From Pseudomonas sp. B6002 (GTDB lineage Bacteria > Pseudomonadota > Gammaproteobacteria > Pseudomonadales > Pseudomonadaceae): a stretch of 62,857 nucleotides of DNA. Shown here one piece after another: positions 36,238-46,499 of this stretch. Positions within the stretch are counted from its first letter, which is position 1. Each line of letters opens with the position of its first letter. The position numbers and the translations under genes are program-made. The notes beneath the pieces were generated by a model. That model saw nothing but the letters and a program-made list of their open reading frames with translations, was not told where the DNA came from and made no database searches. The stretch spans positions 9,608-72,464 of the forward strand of contig NZ_JACAOY010000022.1 of the NCBI RefSeq assembly GCF_013385985.1. Reading direction: 5' to 3'.

Positions 36238-39200
36238 GACTCAACCGGCTCCAGGCTTTGCGGCTCTTTGCGCCAGCGCCGGCCCAGACGATCGAAGTAC
36301 AGGTAGATCACCGGCGTGGTGAACAGGGTCAGTACCTGGCTGACCAGCAGGCCGCCAACCATCACCAGGCCCAGGGGCTGGCGCAACTCCGCGCCGGAAC
36401 CGGTGGCCAGCATCAACGGCACCGCGCCGAACAAGGCCGCCAGCGTGGTCATCAGGATCGGCCGGAAGCGCAACAGCGCCGCCTGGTAGATCGCGGTCTG
36501 CGGGTCCAGGCCCTGGTTGCGTTCAGCGTCGAGGGCGAAGTCGATCATCATGATCGCGTTCTTCTTCACGATACCGATCAGCAAGATGATGCCGATGATC
36601 GCGATCATGCCCAGGTCATTGCCGCTGAGCAGCAACGCCAACAGCGCCCCCACGGCGGCCGACGGCAAGGTCGAGAGAATGGTGATCGGGTGGATATAAC
36701 TCTCGTAGAGCACGCCGAGCACGATGTACATGGTGACCACTGCCGCCAGGATCAGCAGCAAGGTGCTCGACAACGAGGCTTCGAACGCCTGGGCTGCGCC
36801 CTGGAACTGGGTCTGCACGCCCACCGGCATGCCGATGTCCTTCTGGGTCTGGTTGATCAGCTCCACGCCCTTGCCCAGCGCCACGCCGGGGGCCAGGTTG
36901 AACGACATCATCACTGCCGGGAACTGGCCGATATGCGCGACGGCCAACTGTGCCTGGCGCTGTTCCACATGAGCCAGGCTGGACAGGCGCACCTGGCCGC
37001 CGTCGGTGGTTTTCACATGGATCTGGTTCAGCGCGGCCGGGCCGAGGGTTTCGCCGGACTGGGCCTGCAACACCACTCGGTACTGGCTGGCCTGGGTGTA
37101 AATCGTAGAAATCTGCCGCTGGCCGAAAGCGTCGTACAGCGCATCGGTGATGGTCGACACACTCACGCCCAGCCGCGAGGCGGCGTCGCGGTCGATCACC
37201 AGGAACACTTGCAGGCCCTTGTCCTGCAGGTCGCTGGCCACATCGGTGAGTTCCGGCAATTGGCTCAGGGCATGCACCAGCTTGTCGCTCCACAGCGCCA
37301 GCAGGTCGGCGTCAGGCGAGGACATGCTGAACTGGTACTGGGTACGGCTGACGCGGTCTTCGATGGTCAGGTCCTGCACCGGCTGCATGAACAGGCGGAT
37401 GCCCACCAGCTTGTCGATTTCCGGCTGCAGGCGCGTGATCACCTGGGCGGCGCTCAAGTCGCGCTGGCCGTGGGGCTTGAGGTTGATCAGCAGGCGACCG
37501 CTGTTGAGGGTGGCGTTATCACCGTCCACACCAATGTAAGAAGACAGGCTTTCCACGGCCGGGTCGGCCAGGATGATCTTGGCCAGCTCCTGCTGGCGCT
37601 GGCTCATGGCCGCAAACGAGATCGACTGCGGTGCCTCGGAAATGCCCTGGATGACGCCGGTGTCCTGCACCGGGAAGAAGCCCTTGGGCACCACCAGGTA
37701 CAGGAACACGGTGAGGCCCAGGGTGGCGATGGCCACCAGCAGGGTCAGCGGCTGGTGCTTGAGCACCCACTGCAATTTGCGCCCGTAGGCTTCGATCAGC
37801 CAATCGATCCACGCGCCGCTGGCCTTGTAGAAACGCCCCTGCTCTTCTTCCTTGGGCTCACGCTTGAGCAAGCGCGCGCACATCATCGGTGTAAGTGTCA
37901 GGGACACCACCAGGGAAATAAGGATGGCGACTGCCAGGGTGATGGCAAATTCGCGGAACAGGCGCCCGACCACATCGGCCATGAACAGCAACGGGATCAA
38001 TACGGCGATCAGCGACAAGGTCAGGGACACCAGGGTAAAACCGATCTGCTTGGCGCCCTTGAGGGCCGCGGCCAGCGGCGTCTCGCCTTCCTCGATGTAG
38101 CGGGAGATGTTCTCCAGCATCACGATGGCGTCGTCCACCACGAACCCGGTGGCGATGGTCAGGGCCATCAGCGTCAGGTTGTTGATGGAGAACCCCGCCA
38201 GGTACATCACGCCAAAGGTGCCCACCAGCGACAACGGCACGGCGATGGACGGAATGATCGTGGCGCTGAAACGGCGCAGGAACAGGAACGTCACCATCAC
38301 CACCAGGGCAATGGCGATCAGCAATTCGTGTTGTACATCGGTGACCGAGGCGCGGATGGTCTGGGTGCGGTCGGTGAGCACCGTCACGTCAAGGCCTGCG
38401 GGCAGGTTGTCGGTGATGCTCGGCAGCAACGCCTTGATGCGGTCCACCACTTCAATCACGTTGGCACCCGGCTGGCGCTGGATATTGAGCAGCACGGCCT
38501 GGTTTTCATTGGCCCAGGCGGCGAGGCGTTCGTTCTCGGCGCCATCGACGATCTGTGCCACGTCCTTCAGACGCAACGGCGCACCGTTGTTGTAGGCCAG
38601 GATCAGCTCGGCGTACTGCTGGGGCGAGACCAACTGATCGTTGGCATCGAGCATCGACACGCGAGTGGGGCCGTCAAAGTTGCCCTTGGGCTGGTTGACG
38701 TTGGACGCGGCGATCAGGGTACGCACATCCGACAGGTTCAAGCCATTGGCCGCCAGGGCCTCCGGGTTGACCTTGATGCGCACGGCCTGGCGCTGGCCAC
38801 CGGCGATGCTGACCATGCCGACACCGCTGATCTGTGCAATTTTTTGCGCCATGCGCGTGTCGACCAGGTCATTGAGCTTGGGCAACAGCATGGTCTTGGA
38901 AGTAATCGCCAGGGTCAGCACCGGCGTATCGGCCGGGTTGACCTTGTTGTACACCGGTGGCGCGGGCAAGTCCTTGGGCAGCAGGTTGGTGGCGGCGTTG
39001 ATCGCGGCCTGTACCTGTTGCTCGGCGACATCCATGTTGATGTCGAGGTTGAAACGCAGGGTCAGCACCGAAGCGCCGCCCGAGCTGGTGGACGCCATCT
39101 GCGTCAGCCCGGGCATTTGCCCGAACTGGCGTTCGAGGGGCGCGGTGACCGCGCTGGTCATCACGTCCGGGCTGGCGCCAGGGTACAAAGTCATCACTCG

Positions 39201-39335
39201 GATCGTCGGGTAATCCACCTGGGGCAGAGCCGACACCGGCAGCAAGCGGTACGCGATGATGCCGGCCAGGACAATGGCCAGCATGCTCAGCGTGGTAGCA
39301 ACCGGGCGAAGGATAAACAGCCGCGACAGGTTCAT
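36234..39335 (-). CDS. muxB: RND efflux transporter, MdtB/MuxB type
   Basis: The 1033-residue inner-membrane RND subunit is the first of two tandem pump genes. Segment 4 reads [19 protein letters not shown] with the proton-relay Asp pair; [20 protein letters not shown] and [20 protein letters not shown] match the family near segments 11-12. It overlaps muxA upstream and muxC downstream by 4 bp each, so the four proteins are probably made in fixed proportion. Being adjacent to the adaptor gene identifies it as the MuxB position. The long open frames opposite this gene are shadows. Confidence 0.93.
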   Translation of the reverse strand: MNLSRLFILRPVATTLSMLAIVLAGIIAYRLLPVSALPQVDYPTIRVMTLYPGASPDVMTSAVTAPLERQFGQMPGLTQMASTSSGGASVLTLRFNLDINMDVAEQQVQAAINAATNLLPKDLPAPPVYNKVNPADTPVLTLAITSKTMLLPKLNDLVDTRMAQKIAQISGVGMVSIAGGQRQAVRIKVNPEALAANGLNLSDVRTLIAASNVNQPKGNFDGPTRVSMLDANDQLVSPQQYAELILAYNNGAPLRLKDVAQIVDGAENERLAAWANENQAVLLNIQRQPGANVIEVVDRIKALLPSITDNLPAGLDVTVLTDRTQTIRASVTDVQHELLIAIALVVMVTFLFLRRFSATIIPSIAVPLSLVGTFGVMYLAGFSINNLTLMALTIATGFVVDDAIVMLENISRYIEEGETPLAAALKGAKQIGFTLVSLTLSLIAVLIPLLFMADVVGRLFREFAITLAVAILISLVVSLTLTPMMCARLLKREPKEEEQGRFYKASGAWIDWLIEAYGRKLQWVLKHQPLTLLVAIATLGLTVFLYLVVPKGFFPVQDTGVIQGISEAPQSISFAAMSQRQQELAKIILADPAVESLSSYIGVDGDNATLNSGRLLINLKPHGQRDLSAAQVITRLQPEIDKLVGIRLFMQPVQDLTIEDRVSRTQYQFSMSSPDADLLALWSDKLVHALSQLPELTDVASDLQDKGLQVFLVIDRDAASRLGVSVSTITDALYDAFGQRQISTIYTQASQYRVVLQAQSGETLGPAALNQIHVKTTDGGQVRLSSLAHVEQRQAQLAVAHIGQFPAVMMSFNLAPGVALGKGVELINQTQKDIGMPVGVQTQFQGAAQAFEASLSSTLLLILAAVVTMYIVLGVLYESYIHPITILSTLPSAAVGALLALLLSGNDLGMIAIIGIILLIGIVKKNAIMMIDFALDAERNQGLDPQTAIYQAALLRFRPILMTTLAALFGAVPLMLATGSGAELRQPLGLVMVGGLLVSQVLTLFTTPVIYLYFDRLGRRWRKEPQSLEPVES

Positions 39336-40636
39336 GAACCGACCTTTTGCGCCTTGCCGGCGCTGGCGCCGGTCTCCCCTTTCGCCGCAGGCTTGCCTTG
39401 CAGGTGTTCGGTCGGGGTGGTCGGCACTTCGCTGCTGTCATTGACCACTTCGATCTCGCTGCCGTCCTTCAAGCGGTCGGTGCCTTCCAGCACCACACGG
39501 TCGCCCGCCGCCAGGCCTTCCTTGATCACGGTGTTGTCGCCATCGCTGTCGCCGATCACCAGGGGCTGAACCTTGACCTTCTTGTCGCCATCGAGCTTGT
39601 AGACAAAGGTGCCGTTGTTGCCGAACTGGATAGCCGCAGACGGTGCCAGCACCGCGTTGTGCAGGGTGTCGGCAAGCAAATGCACGTTGACGAACTGGTT
39701 GGGGAACAGCGCCTGGTCCTTGTTATCGAAGCGGCCCTTGAACTTCAGGGTGCCGGTGGTCACGTCGATCTGGTTGTCGAGGCTTTGCAGCACGCCGGTT
39801 GCCTGTTGTTTCAAGTCGCCTCGGTCCCAGGCTTCGACGGGCAGTTTGTTGCCGGCGTGGTAGCGGGTGAGCACGGTGTCCAGGGTGTTTTCCGGCAGGG
39901 TGAAGACCACGCTGATGGGCTGGGTCTGGGTGATCACGGCGAGGAAGGTGGTGTCATTGGCCGCCACCAGGTTGCCCACATCGACTTGACGCAGGCCGAC
40001 ACGGCCGCTGATCGGCGCACGGATCTTGGTGAATTCGAGGTTGAGCTTGGCGTCGTCCACCGCGCCCTGGTTGGTCTTGACCGTGCCCTGGTATTGCAGG
40101 ACCAGCGCTTCGGCGGTGTCCAGCGTCTGTTTGGCGATGCTGTCCTGGGCATACAGGTCGCGGTAACGCTGCACGTCGACCTGGGCGTTCTTCAGCTGCG
40201 CCTGGTTCTGCAATAGCGTGCCCTGGGCCTGGAGCAAGGCGTTCTGGTAGCTGCGCGGGTCGATTTCCGCCAGCAGGTCACCGGCCTTGACCATCTGCCC
40301 TTCTTCAAAGGCGATCTTCACCAGTTCGCCACCCACCCGGCTGCGCACATTGATGGTGTTGAGCGCCGTCACCGTGCCCAACGCCTTGTAGTACACCGGG
40401 AAGTCACCCAATACCGCCGGCGCCACGCGCACCGGGATCGGGCCGGTAGAACCGCCGAAGCCCGGGCGCATCATCCCCGACTTGCCGGCGCGCTCGGCCG
40501 GCTTTTTGGCGGCGGCGTCCTTGTGGCTGGCGGGCCAGAATTTCCAGCACAGGCCGGCGATGACCAGCAGCACGAGCAGGCCGAACAGCCAGCGGCGGGA
40601 ATTGCGGGGGGAGGATTGCATGGAATGATCAACCAT
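39332..40636 (-). CDS. muxA: RND efflux adaptor (membrane fusion protein), MdtA/MuxA type
   Basis: The 434-residue periplasmic adaptor links the MuxB/MuxC pump to OpmB. An N-terminal membrane anchor ([20 protein letters not shown]) is followed by the lipoyl halves ([20 protein letters not shown] and [20 protein letters not shown]), a coiled-coil hairpin between them, and beta-barrel and membrane-proximal domains. It ends in a low-complexity tail. The start is 40636 or the in-frame ATG at 40621; both lack a strong ribosome site. It heads the operon muxA-muxB-muxC-opmB, in which all joints are 4-bp overlaps. No local regulator gene is adjacent. Confidence 0.92.
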   Translation of the reverse strand: MVDHSMQSSPRNSRRWLFGLLVLLVIAGLCWKFWPASHKDAAAKKPAERAGKSGMMRPGFGGSTGPIPVRVAPAVLGDFPVYYKALGTVTALNTINVRSRVGGELVKIAFEEGQMVKAGDLLAEIDPRSYQNALLQAQGTLLQNQAQLKNAQVDVQRYRDLYAQDSIAKQTLDTAEALVLQYQGTVKTNQGAVDDAKLNLEFTKIRAPISGRVGLRQVDVGNLVAANDTTFLAVITQTQPISVVFTLPENTLDTVLTRYHAGNKLPVEAWDRGDLKQQATGVLQSLDNQIDVTTGTLKFKGRFDNKDQALFPNQFVNVHLLADTLHNAVLAPSAAIQFGNNGTFVYKLDGDKKVKVQPLVIGDSDGDNTVIKEGLAAGDRVVLEGTDRLKDGSEIEVVNDSSEVPTTPTEHLQGKPAAKGETGASAGKAQKVGS

Positions 40637-40785
40637 TGGGCGCGAGAGCTTCTTCTTTGGGAGGCTGAAAGATAAGCACTGGTGCGCATTAAGAAAAGCG
40701 CCTTTACCGGCTATTTACCTTGGACTTACAACTTTTAACTTCTGACCTTAGTCCATTCGCTAATGGGCTAAGCGTTTGAGCGACA

Positions 40786-40814
40786 AATAAAAACGGCCTG
40801 GACTAGGCCAGGCC
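40786..40814 (-). terminator. Rho-independent terminator of tpx
   Basis: On the minus strand, GGCCTGG and CCAGGCC arms (40814-40808 with 40801-40795) around a 6-nt loop are followed by a T-rich run (40793-40786). Confidence 0.85.
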
Positions 40815-40867
40815 GCAATCATGCAGCACGCGTGTTACTGCAAAACGACAGTAATGCGCAGAAACAG

Positions 40868-41368
40868 TTACTTCAAAACAGCCAGGGCTGCTTCGTAGTT
40901 CGGCTCTTGGCCGATTTCAGCAACTAGCTCGCTGTGCAACACCTTGTCATTTTCATCCAGCACGACCACAGCACGAGCGGTCAGGCCCTTGAGTGCGCCT
41001 TCAGCGATGGCCACACCGTAGTCGACGGCGAAGGCAGCGCTGCGGAAGTCCGACAGGTTCTTAACGTTTTCCAGGCCTTCAGCACCGCAGAAGCGCGCCT
41101 GGGCGAATGGCAGGTCGGTGGAGATGCACAGCACAACGGCGTTGTTCAGGTCGTTGGCCTGGGCGTTGAACTTGCGAACCGACGTAGCGCAGGTCGGCGT
41201 GTCGACGCTTGGGAAGATATTCAGCACTTTGCGCTTGCCGGCAAAGGTGGCCAGGGTTGCGTCCGACAGGTCGCCGGCGGTCAGGGTGAAGTCCGGCGCC
41301 TGGGAACCGATTTGCGGCAGATCGCCTTCAACCTGGATCGGGTTGCCACGGTGGGTGACTTGAGCCAT
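40868..41368 (-). CDS. tpx: Thiol peroxidase (atypical 2-Cys peroxiredoxin)
   Basis: Reduces hydrogen and alkyl peroxides with electrons from thioredoxin. The 166-residue protein has peroxidatic Cys60 in [15 protein letters not shown] and resolving Cys94 in [12 protein letters not shown], the Tpx pattern. It has no signal peptide, so it acts in the cytoplasm. The ATG at 41368 follows AAGGAT at the usual distance and matches known N-termini; the open extension to 41557 overlaps the divergent glycosyltransferase start and is rejected. A clear terminator lies downstream. Single-gene transcription unit, divergent from the next gene with 157 bp between. Confidence 0.96.
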   Translation of the reverse strand: MAQVTHRGNPIQVEGDLPQIGSQAPDFTLTAGDLSDATLATFAGKRKVLNIFPSVDTPTCATSVRKFNAQANDLNNAVVLCISTDLPFAQARFCGAEGLENVKNLSDFRSAAFAVDYGVAIAEGALKGLTARAVVVLDENDKVLHSELVAEIGQEPNYEAALAVLK

Positions 41369-41525
41369 GAACAGAATCCTTATGCTGGGTTTAATGAAAC
41401 GAATTCGAGAGGCCGAAGTTAACCACAAACTACGGTGGCTACCTATCGCTGCGCACAAATTCTCATGCCGGTGGTTGTGGTTTAATTGCGTGCTTTTCCC
41501 CTGCCCTTCAAGGAATGCGTTGTTG

Positions 41526-42815
41526 ATGAATCCACCTGCCACCAAAGTCCTGGTCATTGGTTACGTCTGGCCGGAACCGCGTTCCTCGGCGGCAGGCGGG
41601 CACATGATGCAAATCCTTGAGAGTTTTCTGACGCAAGGCTGGGACATCACCTTCAGCAGCCCCGCCACTGTCGGCGAACACAAGGCTGACCTGCCCGCAC
41701 TGGGCATCCGCGAATGCGCGATTGAACTCAATAGCAGCAGCTTCGACGACTTTATCCGCGAACTGGCCCCGGATATCGTGCTGTTCGACCGTTTCATGAT
41801 GGAAGAGCAGTTCGGCTGGCGCGTGGAGAAATGCTGCCCCAACGCCTTGCGCGTACTGGAAACTTCCGACCTGCAGAGCCTGCGCGACGCACGTCACCAA
41901 CGCCAGAAGAACCACCTGAAAGCCGATCCGGACAGCGACGACTTCACCGCACTGTTCGCACCCGCGCTGGAAGAAGAGTTCCAGTTGATGGCCGACACTG
42001 ACCTGGCCAAGCGCGAAATCGCGGCGATTTACCGCTGTGATATCAGCCTGATGATCTCTGACGTGGAGATCCGCCTGCTCACCGAGCAGTTCAAAGTGCC
42101 CGCCGCCCTGCTCCATTGGTGCCCACTGATGCTGCAGCCGCCGACCGAGGCGTTCGCGCCATTCGAGGACCGCGCGCACTTTCTCAGCATCGGCAACTTC
42201 CGTCATGCGCCGAACTGGGACGCGGTGCTGTGGATGAAGAACAGCCTGTGGCCGCTGATCCGCCAGCAACTGCCGGGCGCCCAGCTGCATGTCTACGGCG
42301 CGTACACGCCGCCCAAGGCCACGGCGCTGCACAACCCGGCGCAGGGCTTTCATGTGATGAACTGGGCCGAAGACGCGTTGCAGGTGATGACCGCCGCACG
42401 TCTCTGCCTGGCGCCGCTGCGCTTTGGCGCCGGCATCAAGGGCAAGCTGGTGGACGCGATGCTCTGCGGCACGCCGAGTGTCACCACGCCGATCGGTGCC
42501 GAAGCCATGGGCGACGGCCAACCGTGGCCGGGTGTGATCGAACAGAGCGCCTCGGCCCTGGCAGCGGCGGCCGTGGCGCTGTATCAAGACCGCGCACGCT
42601 GGACCGAGGCCCAGGAAAACGGGCGCCGGTTGCTGGCTCGCCGTTATGACCAAAACATGCATGGCCCGGCGCTGGTGGCGTGCCTGGAACACTGTCGCCG
42701 CAACCTGGCAGCCCATCGCCGGGACAACTTCACCGGCAGCATGCTGCGCCACCATGCGCATAAAAGTACGCAGTACATGTCCCAATGGATCGAAGCGAAA
42801 AACCGCGTCGTGTAA
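41526..42815 (+). CDS. Glycosyltransferase, GT4-like
   Basis: The 429-residue soluble protein has two Rossmann-like halves. The N-terminal one opens [20 protein letters not shown], the second contains [20 protein letters not shown] and the donor-binding segment [20 protein letters not shown], which matches the GPGTIP-like end of GT-B retaining transferases. AAGGA precedes the ATG at 41526. It stands alone, without other polysaccharide genes, so the acceptor (for example a surface glycan or protein) cannot be inferred. Convergence or operon structure gives no hint: tpx is divergent, mtlR follows 72 bp later. Confidence 0.8.
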   Translation: MNPPATKVLVIGYVWPEPRSSAAGGHMMQILESFLTQGWDITFSSPATVGEHKADLPALGIRECAIELNSSSFDDFIRELAPDIVLFDRFMMEEQFGWRVEKCCPNALRVLETSDLQSLRDARHQRQKNHLKADPDSDDFTALFAPALEEEFQLMADTDLAKREIAAIYRCDISLMISDVEIRLLTEQFKVPAALLHWCPLMLQPPTEAFAPFEDRAHFLSIGNFRHAPNWDAVLWMKNSLWPLIRQQLPGAQLHVYGAYTPPKATALHNPAQGFHVMNWAEDALQVMTAARLCLAPLRFGAGIKGKLVDAMLCGTPSVTTPIGAEAMGDGQPWPGVIEQSASALAAAAVALYQDRARWTEAQENGRRLLARRYDQNMHGPALVACLEHCRRNLAAHRRDNFTGSMLRHHAHKSTQYMSQWIEAKNRVV

Positions 42816-42887
42816 ACACCAGCGCTGGCGAGGTCGCGCACGAGGGGGCATTATCCTACGCAGCAACCACAATAAAGCGACGGCAGC

Positions 42888-43793
42888 ATGACCCGAGCAG
42901 CGCGTATCACCGACCCTTCCTACGAGCTGATGGACGACCACAACGGACTGTCCATCATCTATCGCCAGCACGGTTTCCCCTGCCCGCTGGTGCGCTGGCA
43001 TTTCCACAAGGAATACGAGCTGCACCTGATTGTCGCCAGTTCCGGCAAAGTGTTCATCGGCGACTATATCGGCAACTTCTACCCGGAAAGCCTGTTCCTC
43101 ACCGGCCCCAACCTGCCCCACAACTGGATCAGCCAGGTGGAGGAAGACGAGGTGGTGCCCAAGCGCGACATGCTGGTGAACTTCACGGATGAGCTGTTTG
43201 AAAGCGGCAGCCAGATCTTCGCTGAACTCAAGACCCTGGCACCGTTGTTGGAGCGCGCCCAATATGGCATCGAGTTTCGCTGCAAAAAAACCATCGCCCA
43301 GGCCATGACCTTGATGCAACGCATCGAAGACGCCCAGGGCATGGCGCGCCTGGGGCACTTTTTTATCCTGCTGGAGGTGCTCAGCGCCTGCGAGGACTAC
43401 CAGTTGCTGTCCGGGGTGAACACGCCGCAACTGGCCGACGAACACAGCATCGACCGCACCAACCGCGCGGTGGACTACATCTTTGCCCACTATGCGCGCG
43501 AGTTGCCCCTGGAGGAAGTGGCGGATTACCTGGGTATGAAGCCGACGTATTTCTCACGGGTGTTTAAACAGGCTACGGGGCGCACGTTTATCGAGTTCGT
43601 CAACCGGCTGCGCATCAGCAAGTCATGCGAGTTGTTGGCCGATGGCGACAAGGCGGTGACGGATGTGTGCTTTGAGTCGGGTTTCAACAATATTTCCAAC
43701 TTCAACCGGCGCTTCCAACAGCTCAAGGGCATGACCCCTTCCCACTACCGCCGCCTGGCGGTGCAGCGGTTGACTGAGCAGAACCTGGCCTGA
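42888..43793 (+). CDS. mtlR: AraC family activator of the mannitol operon
   Basis: The 301-residue regulator has an N-terminal cupin-like sugar-sensing domain (RWHFHKEYELHLIVASSGKV) and a C-terminal AraC DNA-binding domain (about 195-295) with two helix-turn-helix units: LPLEEVADYLGMKPTYFSRV and KAVTDVCFESGFNNISNFNR. It lies directly before mtlE in the same direction, matching the described P. fluorescens arrangement, in which MtlR activates mtlEFGKDYZ in the presence of mannitol, sorbitol or arabitol. A REP doublet after it may limit read-through into mtlE. The ribosome site is not strong. Confidence 0.93.
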   Translation: MTRAARITDPSYELMDDHNGLSIIYRQHGFPCPLVRWHFHKEYELHLIVASSGKVFIGDYIGNFYPESLFLTGPNLPHNWISQVEEDEVVPKRDMLVNFTDELFESGSQIFAELKTLAPLLERAQYGIEFRCKKTIAQAMTLMQRIEDAQGMARLGHFFILLEVLSACEDYQLLSGVNTPQLADEHSIDRTNRAVDYIFAHYARELPLEEVADYLGMKPTYFSRVFKQATGRTFIEFVNRLRISKSCELLADGDKAVTDVCFESGFNNISNFNRRFQQLKGMTPSHYRRLAVQRLTEQNLA

Positions 43794-43801
43794 ATCGCTT
43801 T

Positions 43802-43893
43802 CTGTGGGCGCCGGCTGGCTGGCGATGCAGGTACCTCGGCGTGTCGGGGGCACCGTGTCGTTGCCATCGCCGGCAAGCCGGCTCCTACAGGGG
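43802..43893. repeat. REP doublet between mtlR and mtlE
   Basis: Left arm CTGTGGGCGCCGGCTGGCTG (diverged), right arm GCCGGCAAGCCGGCTCCTAC. This is part of the 301-bp gap 43794-44094, which also holds the likely mtl promoter, AGTGC repeats and an A-rich leader motif. Confidence 0.8.
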
Positions 43894-43937
43894 GGCGGGG
43901 TCTGCTTGGGTCAATCGTTTCAGCCTATCACGACGCA

Positions 43938-43964
43938 AGTGCAAAAAAGTATCAGTGCCAGTGC
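43938..43964. promoter_or_regulatory. Candidate MtlR binding region
   Basis: Three direct AGTGC repeats at 43938-43942, 43954-43958 and 43960-43964, about 130-155 bp before mtlE and after the REP. AraC proteins bind direct repeats; the link to MtlR is inferred. Confidence 0.4.
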
Positions 43965-44039
43965 GCCCAAGGATTTGTCACATCGCCATTTCAAGGCTGT
44001 AATCAACCGCACACTCTTCCTGGCTCGTTGCAGGAAGAC

Positions 44040-44053
44040 ACAACAACAATAAC
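44040..44053 (+). promoter_or_regulatory. Possible Hfq/Crc CA-motif in the mtlE leader
   Basis: ACAACAACAATAAC, 41 nt before the mtlE start, contains AACAACAA and fits the AAnAAnAA target through which Hfq and Crc repress catabolic genes. Confidence 0.45.
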
Positions 44054-44094
44054 TGTCCTTCTGTAGCCCCCTGGGCGCAGAAATGGAGTGCGCG

Positions 44095-45417
44095 ATGAAG
44101 TTCACAGCAAAAGCTCTGCTTGCCTCTACCTGCATGATGACCTGCATGACCCTCAGCGCCATCAGCTTTGGCGCGCAGACCCTGACCATTGCCACCGTCA
44201 ACAACAGCGACATGATCCGCATGCAAAAGCTCTCGAAAACCTTCGAGACCGAGCATCCGGAGATCAAGCTGAATTGGGTGGTGCTCGAAGAAAACGTGCT
44301 GCGCCAGCGCTTGACCACTGACATCGCCACCCAGGGCGGACAGTTCGACGTGTTGACCATCGGCATGTACGAAGCTGCACTCTGGGGCGCCAAGGGTTGG
44401 CTGGAGCCAATGAAAGACCTGCCGGCGTCCTACGACCTCGACGATGTTTTCCCTTCTGTGCGTGACGGTTTGTCTGTCAAAGGCTCGCTGTACGCCCTGC
44501 CGTTCTACGCCGAAAGCTCGATTACCTATTACCGCACCGACCTGTTCAAGGACGCCGGGCTGACCATGCCCGAGCACCCGACCTGGACCCAGATCGGCGA
44601 ATTCGCGGAAAAACTCACCGACAAGACCAAAGAACAGTACGGCCTGTGCCTGCGCGGCAAAGCCGGCTGGGGTGAGAACATGGCGCTCATCACCACCTTG
44701 GCCAACGGCTACGGTGCGCGTTGGTTCGACGAAAAATGGCAACCGGAATTCAATGGCCCCGAGTGGAAGAACGCGCTGACCTTCTACGTCGACAATATGA
44801 AAAAATCCGGCCCGCCGGGCGCTTCCAGCAACGGTTTCAACGAGAACCTGGCTCTGTTCAACAGCGGCAAGTGCGCGATCTGGGTCGACGCCAGTGTTGC
44901 CGGCTCGTTCGTGACCGACAAGACCCAGAGCAAAGTGGCCGACCACGTCGGCTTTACCTTTGCCCCTCACGAGAAAACCGACAAGGGCACCTCGTGGCTG
45001 TACTCCTGGAGCCTGGCGATTCCGACCAGTTCCAAGGCCAAGGACGCCGCCAAGGTGTTCACCAGCTGGGCGACCTCCAAGGAATACAGCCAGCTCGTGG
45101 CCAAGACGGACGGCATCGCCAATGTACCGCCAGGCACGCGCAAATCGACCTACAGCGACGAATACATGAAGGCCGCGCCGTTTGCCAAAGTGACCCTGGA
45201 ATCGCTGAAAGTCGCGGACCCGACCAAACCGACCCTCAAGCCGGTGCCGTACATCGGTATCCAGTTGGTGACCATTCCTGAGTTCCAGGCCATTGGCACC
45301 CAGGTCGGCAAGTTCTTCTCCGGCGCCTTGACCGGTCAGCAAACGGTGGACCAGGCCCTGACTGCCGCGCAGACCACCACCGAGCGCGAGATGAAGCGCG
45401 CCGGTTATCCCAAATAG
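44095..45417 (+). CDS. mtlE: Mannitol/polyol ABC transporter, periplasmic binding protein
   Basis: The 440-residue family-1 solute-binding protein begins with a signal peptide (MKFTAKALLASTCMMTCMTL, cut near SFGAQT). The mature protein has the sugar-binding fold features VNNSDMIRMQKLSKTFETEH, YALPFYAESSITYYRTDLFK and KCAIWVDASVAGSFVT. The ATG at 44095 lies 6 bp after GGAG; an in-frame ATG four codons earlier is less well placed. It captures mannitol, sorbitol or arabitol in the periplasm and hands it to MtlF/MtlG. A REP doublet separates it from mtlF, as in several binding-protein operons where the first gene is expressed most. Confidence 0.94.
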   Translation: MKFTAKALLASTCMMTCMTLSAISFGAQTLTIATVNNSDMIRMQKLSKTFETEHPEIKLNWVVLEENVLRQRLTTDIATQGGQFDVLTIGMYEAALWGAKGWLEPMKDLPASYDLDDVFPSVRDGLSVKGSLYALPFYAESSITYYRTDLFKDAGLTMPEHPTWTQIGEFAEKLTDKTKEQYGLCLRGKAGWGENMALITTLANGYGARWFDEKWQPEFNGPEWKNALTFYVDNMKKSGPPGASSNGFNENLALFNSGKCAIWVDASVAGSFVTDKTQSKVADHVGFTFAPHEKTDKGTSWLYSWSLAIPTSSKAKDAAKVFTSWATSKEYSQLVAKTDGIANVPPGTRKSTYSDEYMKAAPFAKVTLESLKVADPTKPTLKPVPYIGIQLVTIPEFQAIGTQVGKFFSGALTGQQTVDQALTAAQTTTEREMKRAGYPK

Positions 45418-45454
45418 GCCTGACTCACCCTTGTAAATGTGGGAACCCCATCAA

Positions 45455-45546
45455 TGTGGGAGCCGGGCTTGCCCGCGATAGCGGTCTGTCAGTTGATGAA
45501 TGTGTGTGCTGACACACCGCTATCGCAGGCAAGCCAGCTCCCACAT
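45455..45546. repeat. REP doublet between mtlE and mtlF
   Basis: Left arm GTGGGAGCCGGGCTTGCCCG, right arm CAGGCAAGCCAGCTCCCACA. A partial AATGTGGGAACCCC fragment precedes it at 45437. Confidence 0.9.
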
Positions 45547-45598
45547 TGGATCGCGCTCCGACGCTGGCCCTGCCTGTAATCGACTGGTTTTGATCACC

Positions 45599-46489
45599 AT
45601 GAATACACCACCCAAAAACCGCCTGGCCAACCCCGGCTGGTTCCTTGTCAGCCCCTCGGTGGCCTTGCTGCTACTGTGGATGATCGTGCCGCTGGGCATG
45701 ACCCTGTACTTCTCCTTGATCCGCTACAACCTGCTCTACCCCGGTGAAAACCAATTCGTGGGGCTGGAGAACTTCACCTACTTCATCACCGATTCGGGCT
45801 TCTTGCCCGGCGCCACCAATACCTTGCTGCTGGTGGGCAGTGTGCTGTTGATCAGCGTGGTGTTTGGCGTGTTGATCAGTGCGTTGCTGGAGGCCAGTGA
45901 GTTCTTCGGTCGCGGCCTGGTACGGGTGTTGCTGATTTCGCCGTTCTTCATCATGCCCACCGTCGGTGCGCTGATCTGGAAGAACCTGATTTTCCACCCG
46001 GTGTCGGGGATTCTCGCCGCCGTGTGGAAGCTGTTCGGTGCCGAGCCGGTGGACTGGCTCGCGCACTACCCGCTGCTGTCGATCATCATCATTGTGTCGT
46101 GGCAATGGCTGCCCTTCGCCATCCTGCTGCTGATGACTGCCATGCAGTCCCTCGACCAGGAGCAAAAGGAAGCCGCACGCCTGGACGGGGCCGGCGCCAT
46201 CGCGATCTTCTGGCACCTCACCCTGCCCCACCTGGCCCGTCCGATTGCCGTGGTGGTGATGATCGAAACGATCTTCCTGCTCTCGGTGTTTGCCGAAATC
46301 TTCACCACCACCAACGGCGGCCCGGGCTACGCCTCGACCAACCTGGCGTACCTCATCTACAACCAGGCGCTGGTGCAGTTCGACGTGGGCATGGCCTCGG
46401 CCGGCGGCTTGATTGCCGTGGTCATCGCCAATATCGCGGCGATCATCCTGGTGCGGATGATCGGCAAAAACCTGACTGACAAGCCTTGA
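45599..46489 (+). CDS. mtlF: Mannitol/polyol ABC transporter, permease 1
   Basis: The 296-residue inner-membrane permease of the MalF type has six transmembrane segments. The EAA loop that docks on the ATPase reads EAARLDGAGAIAIFWHLTLP near residue 190-210. The N-terminus NPGWFLVSPSVALLLLWMIV is typical. The ATG at 45599 has a weak ribosome site; the upstream extension is REP-derived and rejected. It ends 10 bp before mtlG. With MtlG it forms the transport channel for mannitol. Confidence 0.93.
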   Translation: MNTPPKNRLANPGWFLVSPSVALLLLWMIVPLGMTLYFSLIRYNLLYPGENQFVGLENFTYFITDSGFLPGATNTLLLVGSVLLISVVFGVLISALLEASEFFGRGLVRVLLISPFFIMPTVGALIWKNLIFHPVSGILAAVWKLFGAEPVDWLAHYPLLSIIIIVSWQWLPFAILLLMTAMQSLDQEQKEAARLDGAGAIAIFWHLTLPHLARPIAVVVMIETIFLLSVFAEIFTTTNGGPGYASTNLAYLIYNQALVQFDVGMASAGGLIAVVIANIAAIILVRMIGKNLTDKP

Positions 46490-46499
46490 GGGCCGCGCC

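Noticed and set aside
33424-39569. Very long open frames opposite muxB and muxC (960 and 1103 codons)
   Set aside because: They are rich in His, Gln, Arg and Gly with no domain, and mirror GC-rich RND genes whose protein families are certain.
41369-41557. N-terminal extension of tpx
   Set aside because: It overlaps the divergent gene start and does not resemble Tpx; AAGGAT supports 41368.
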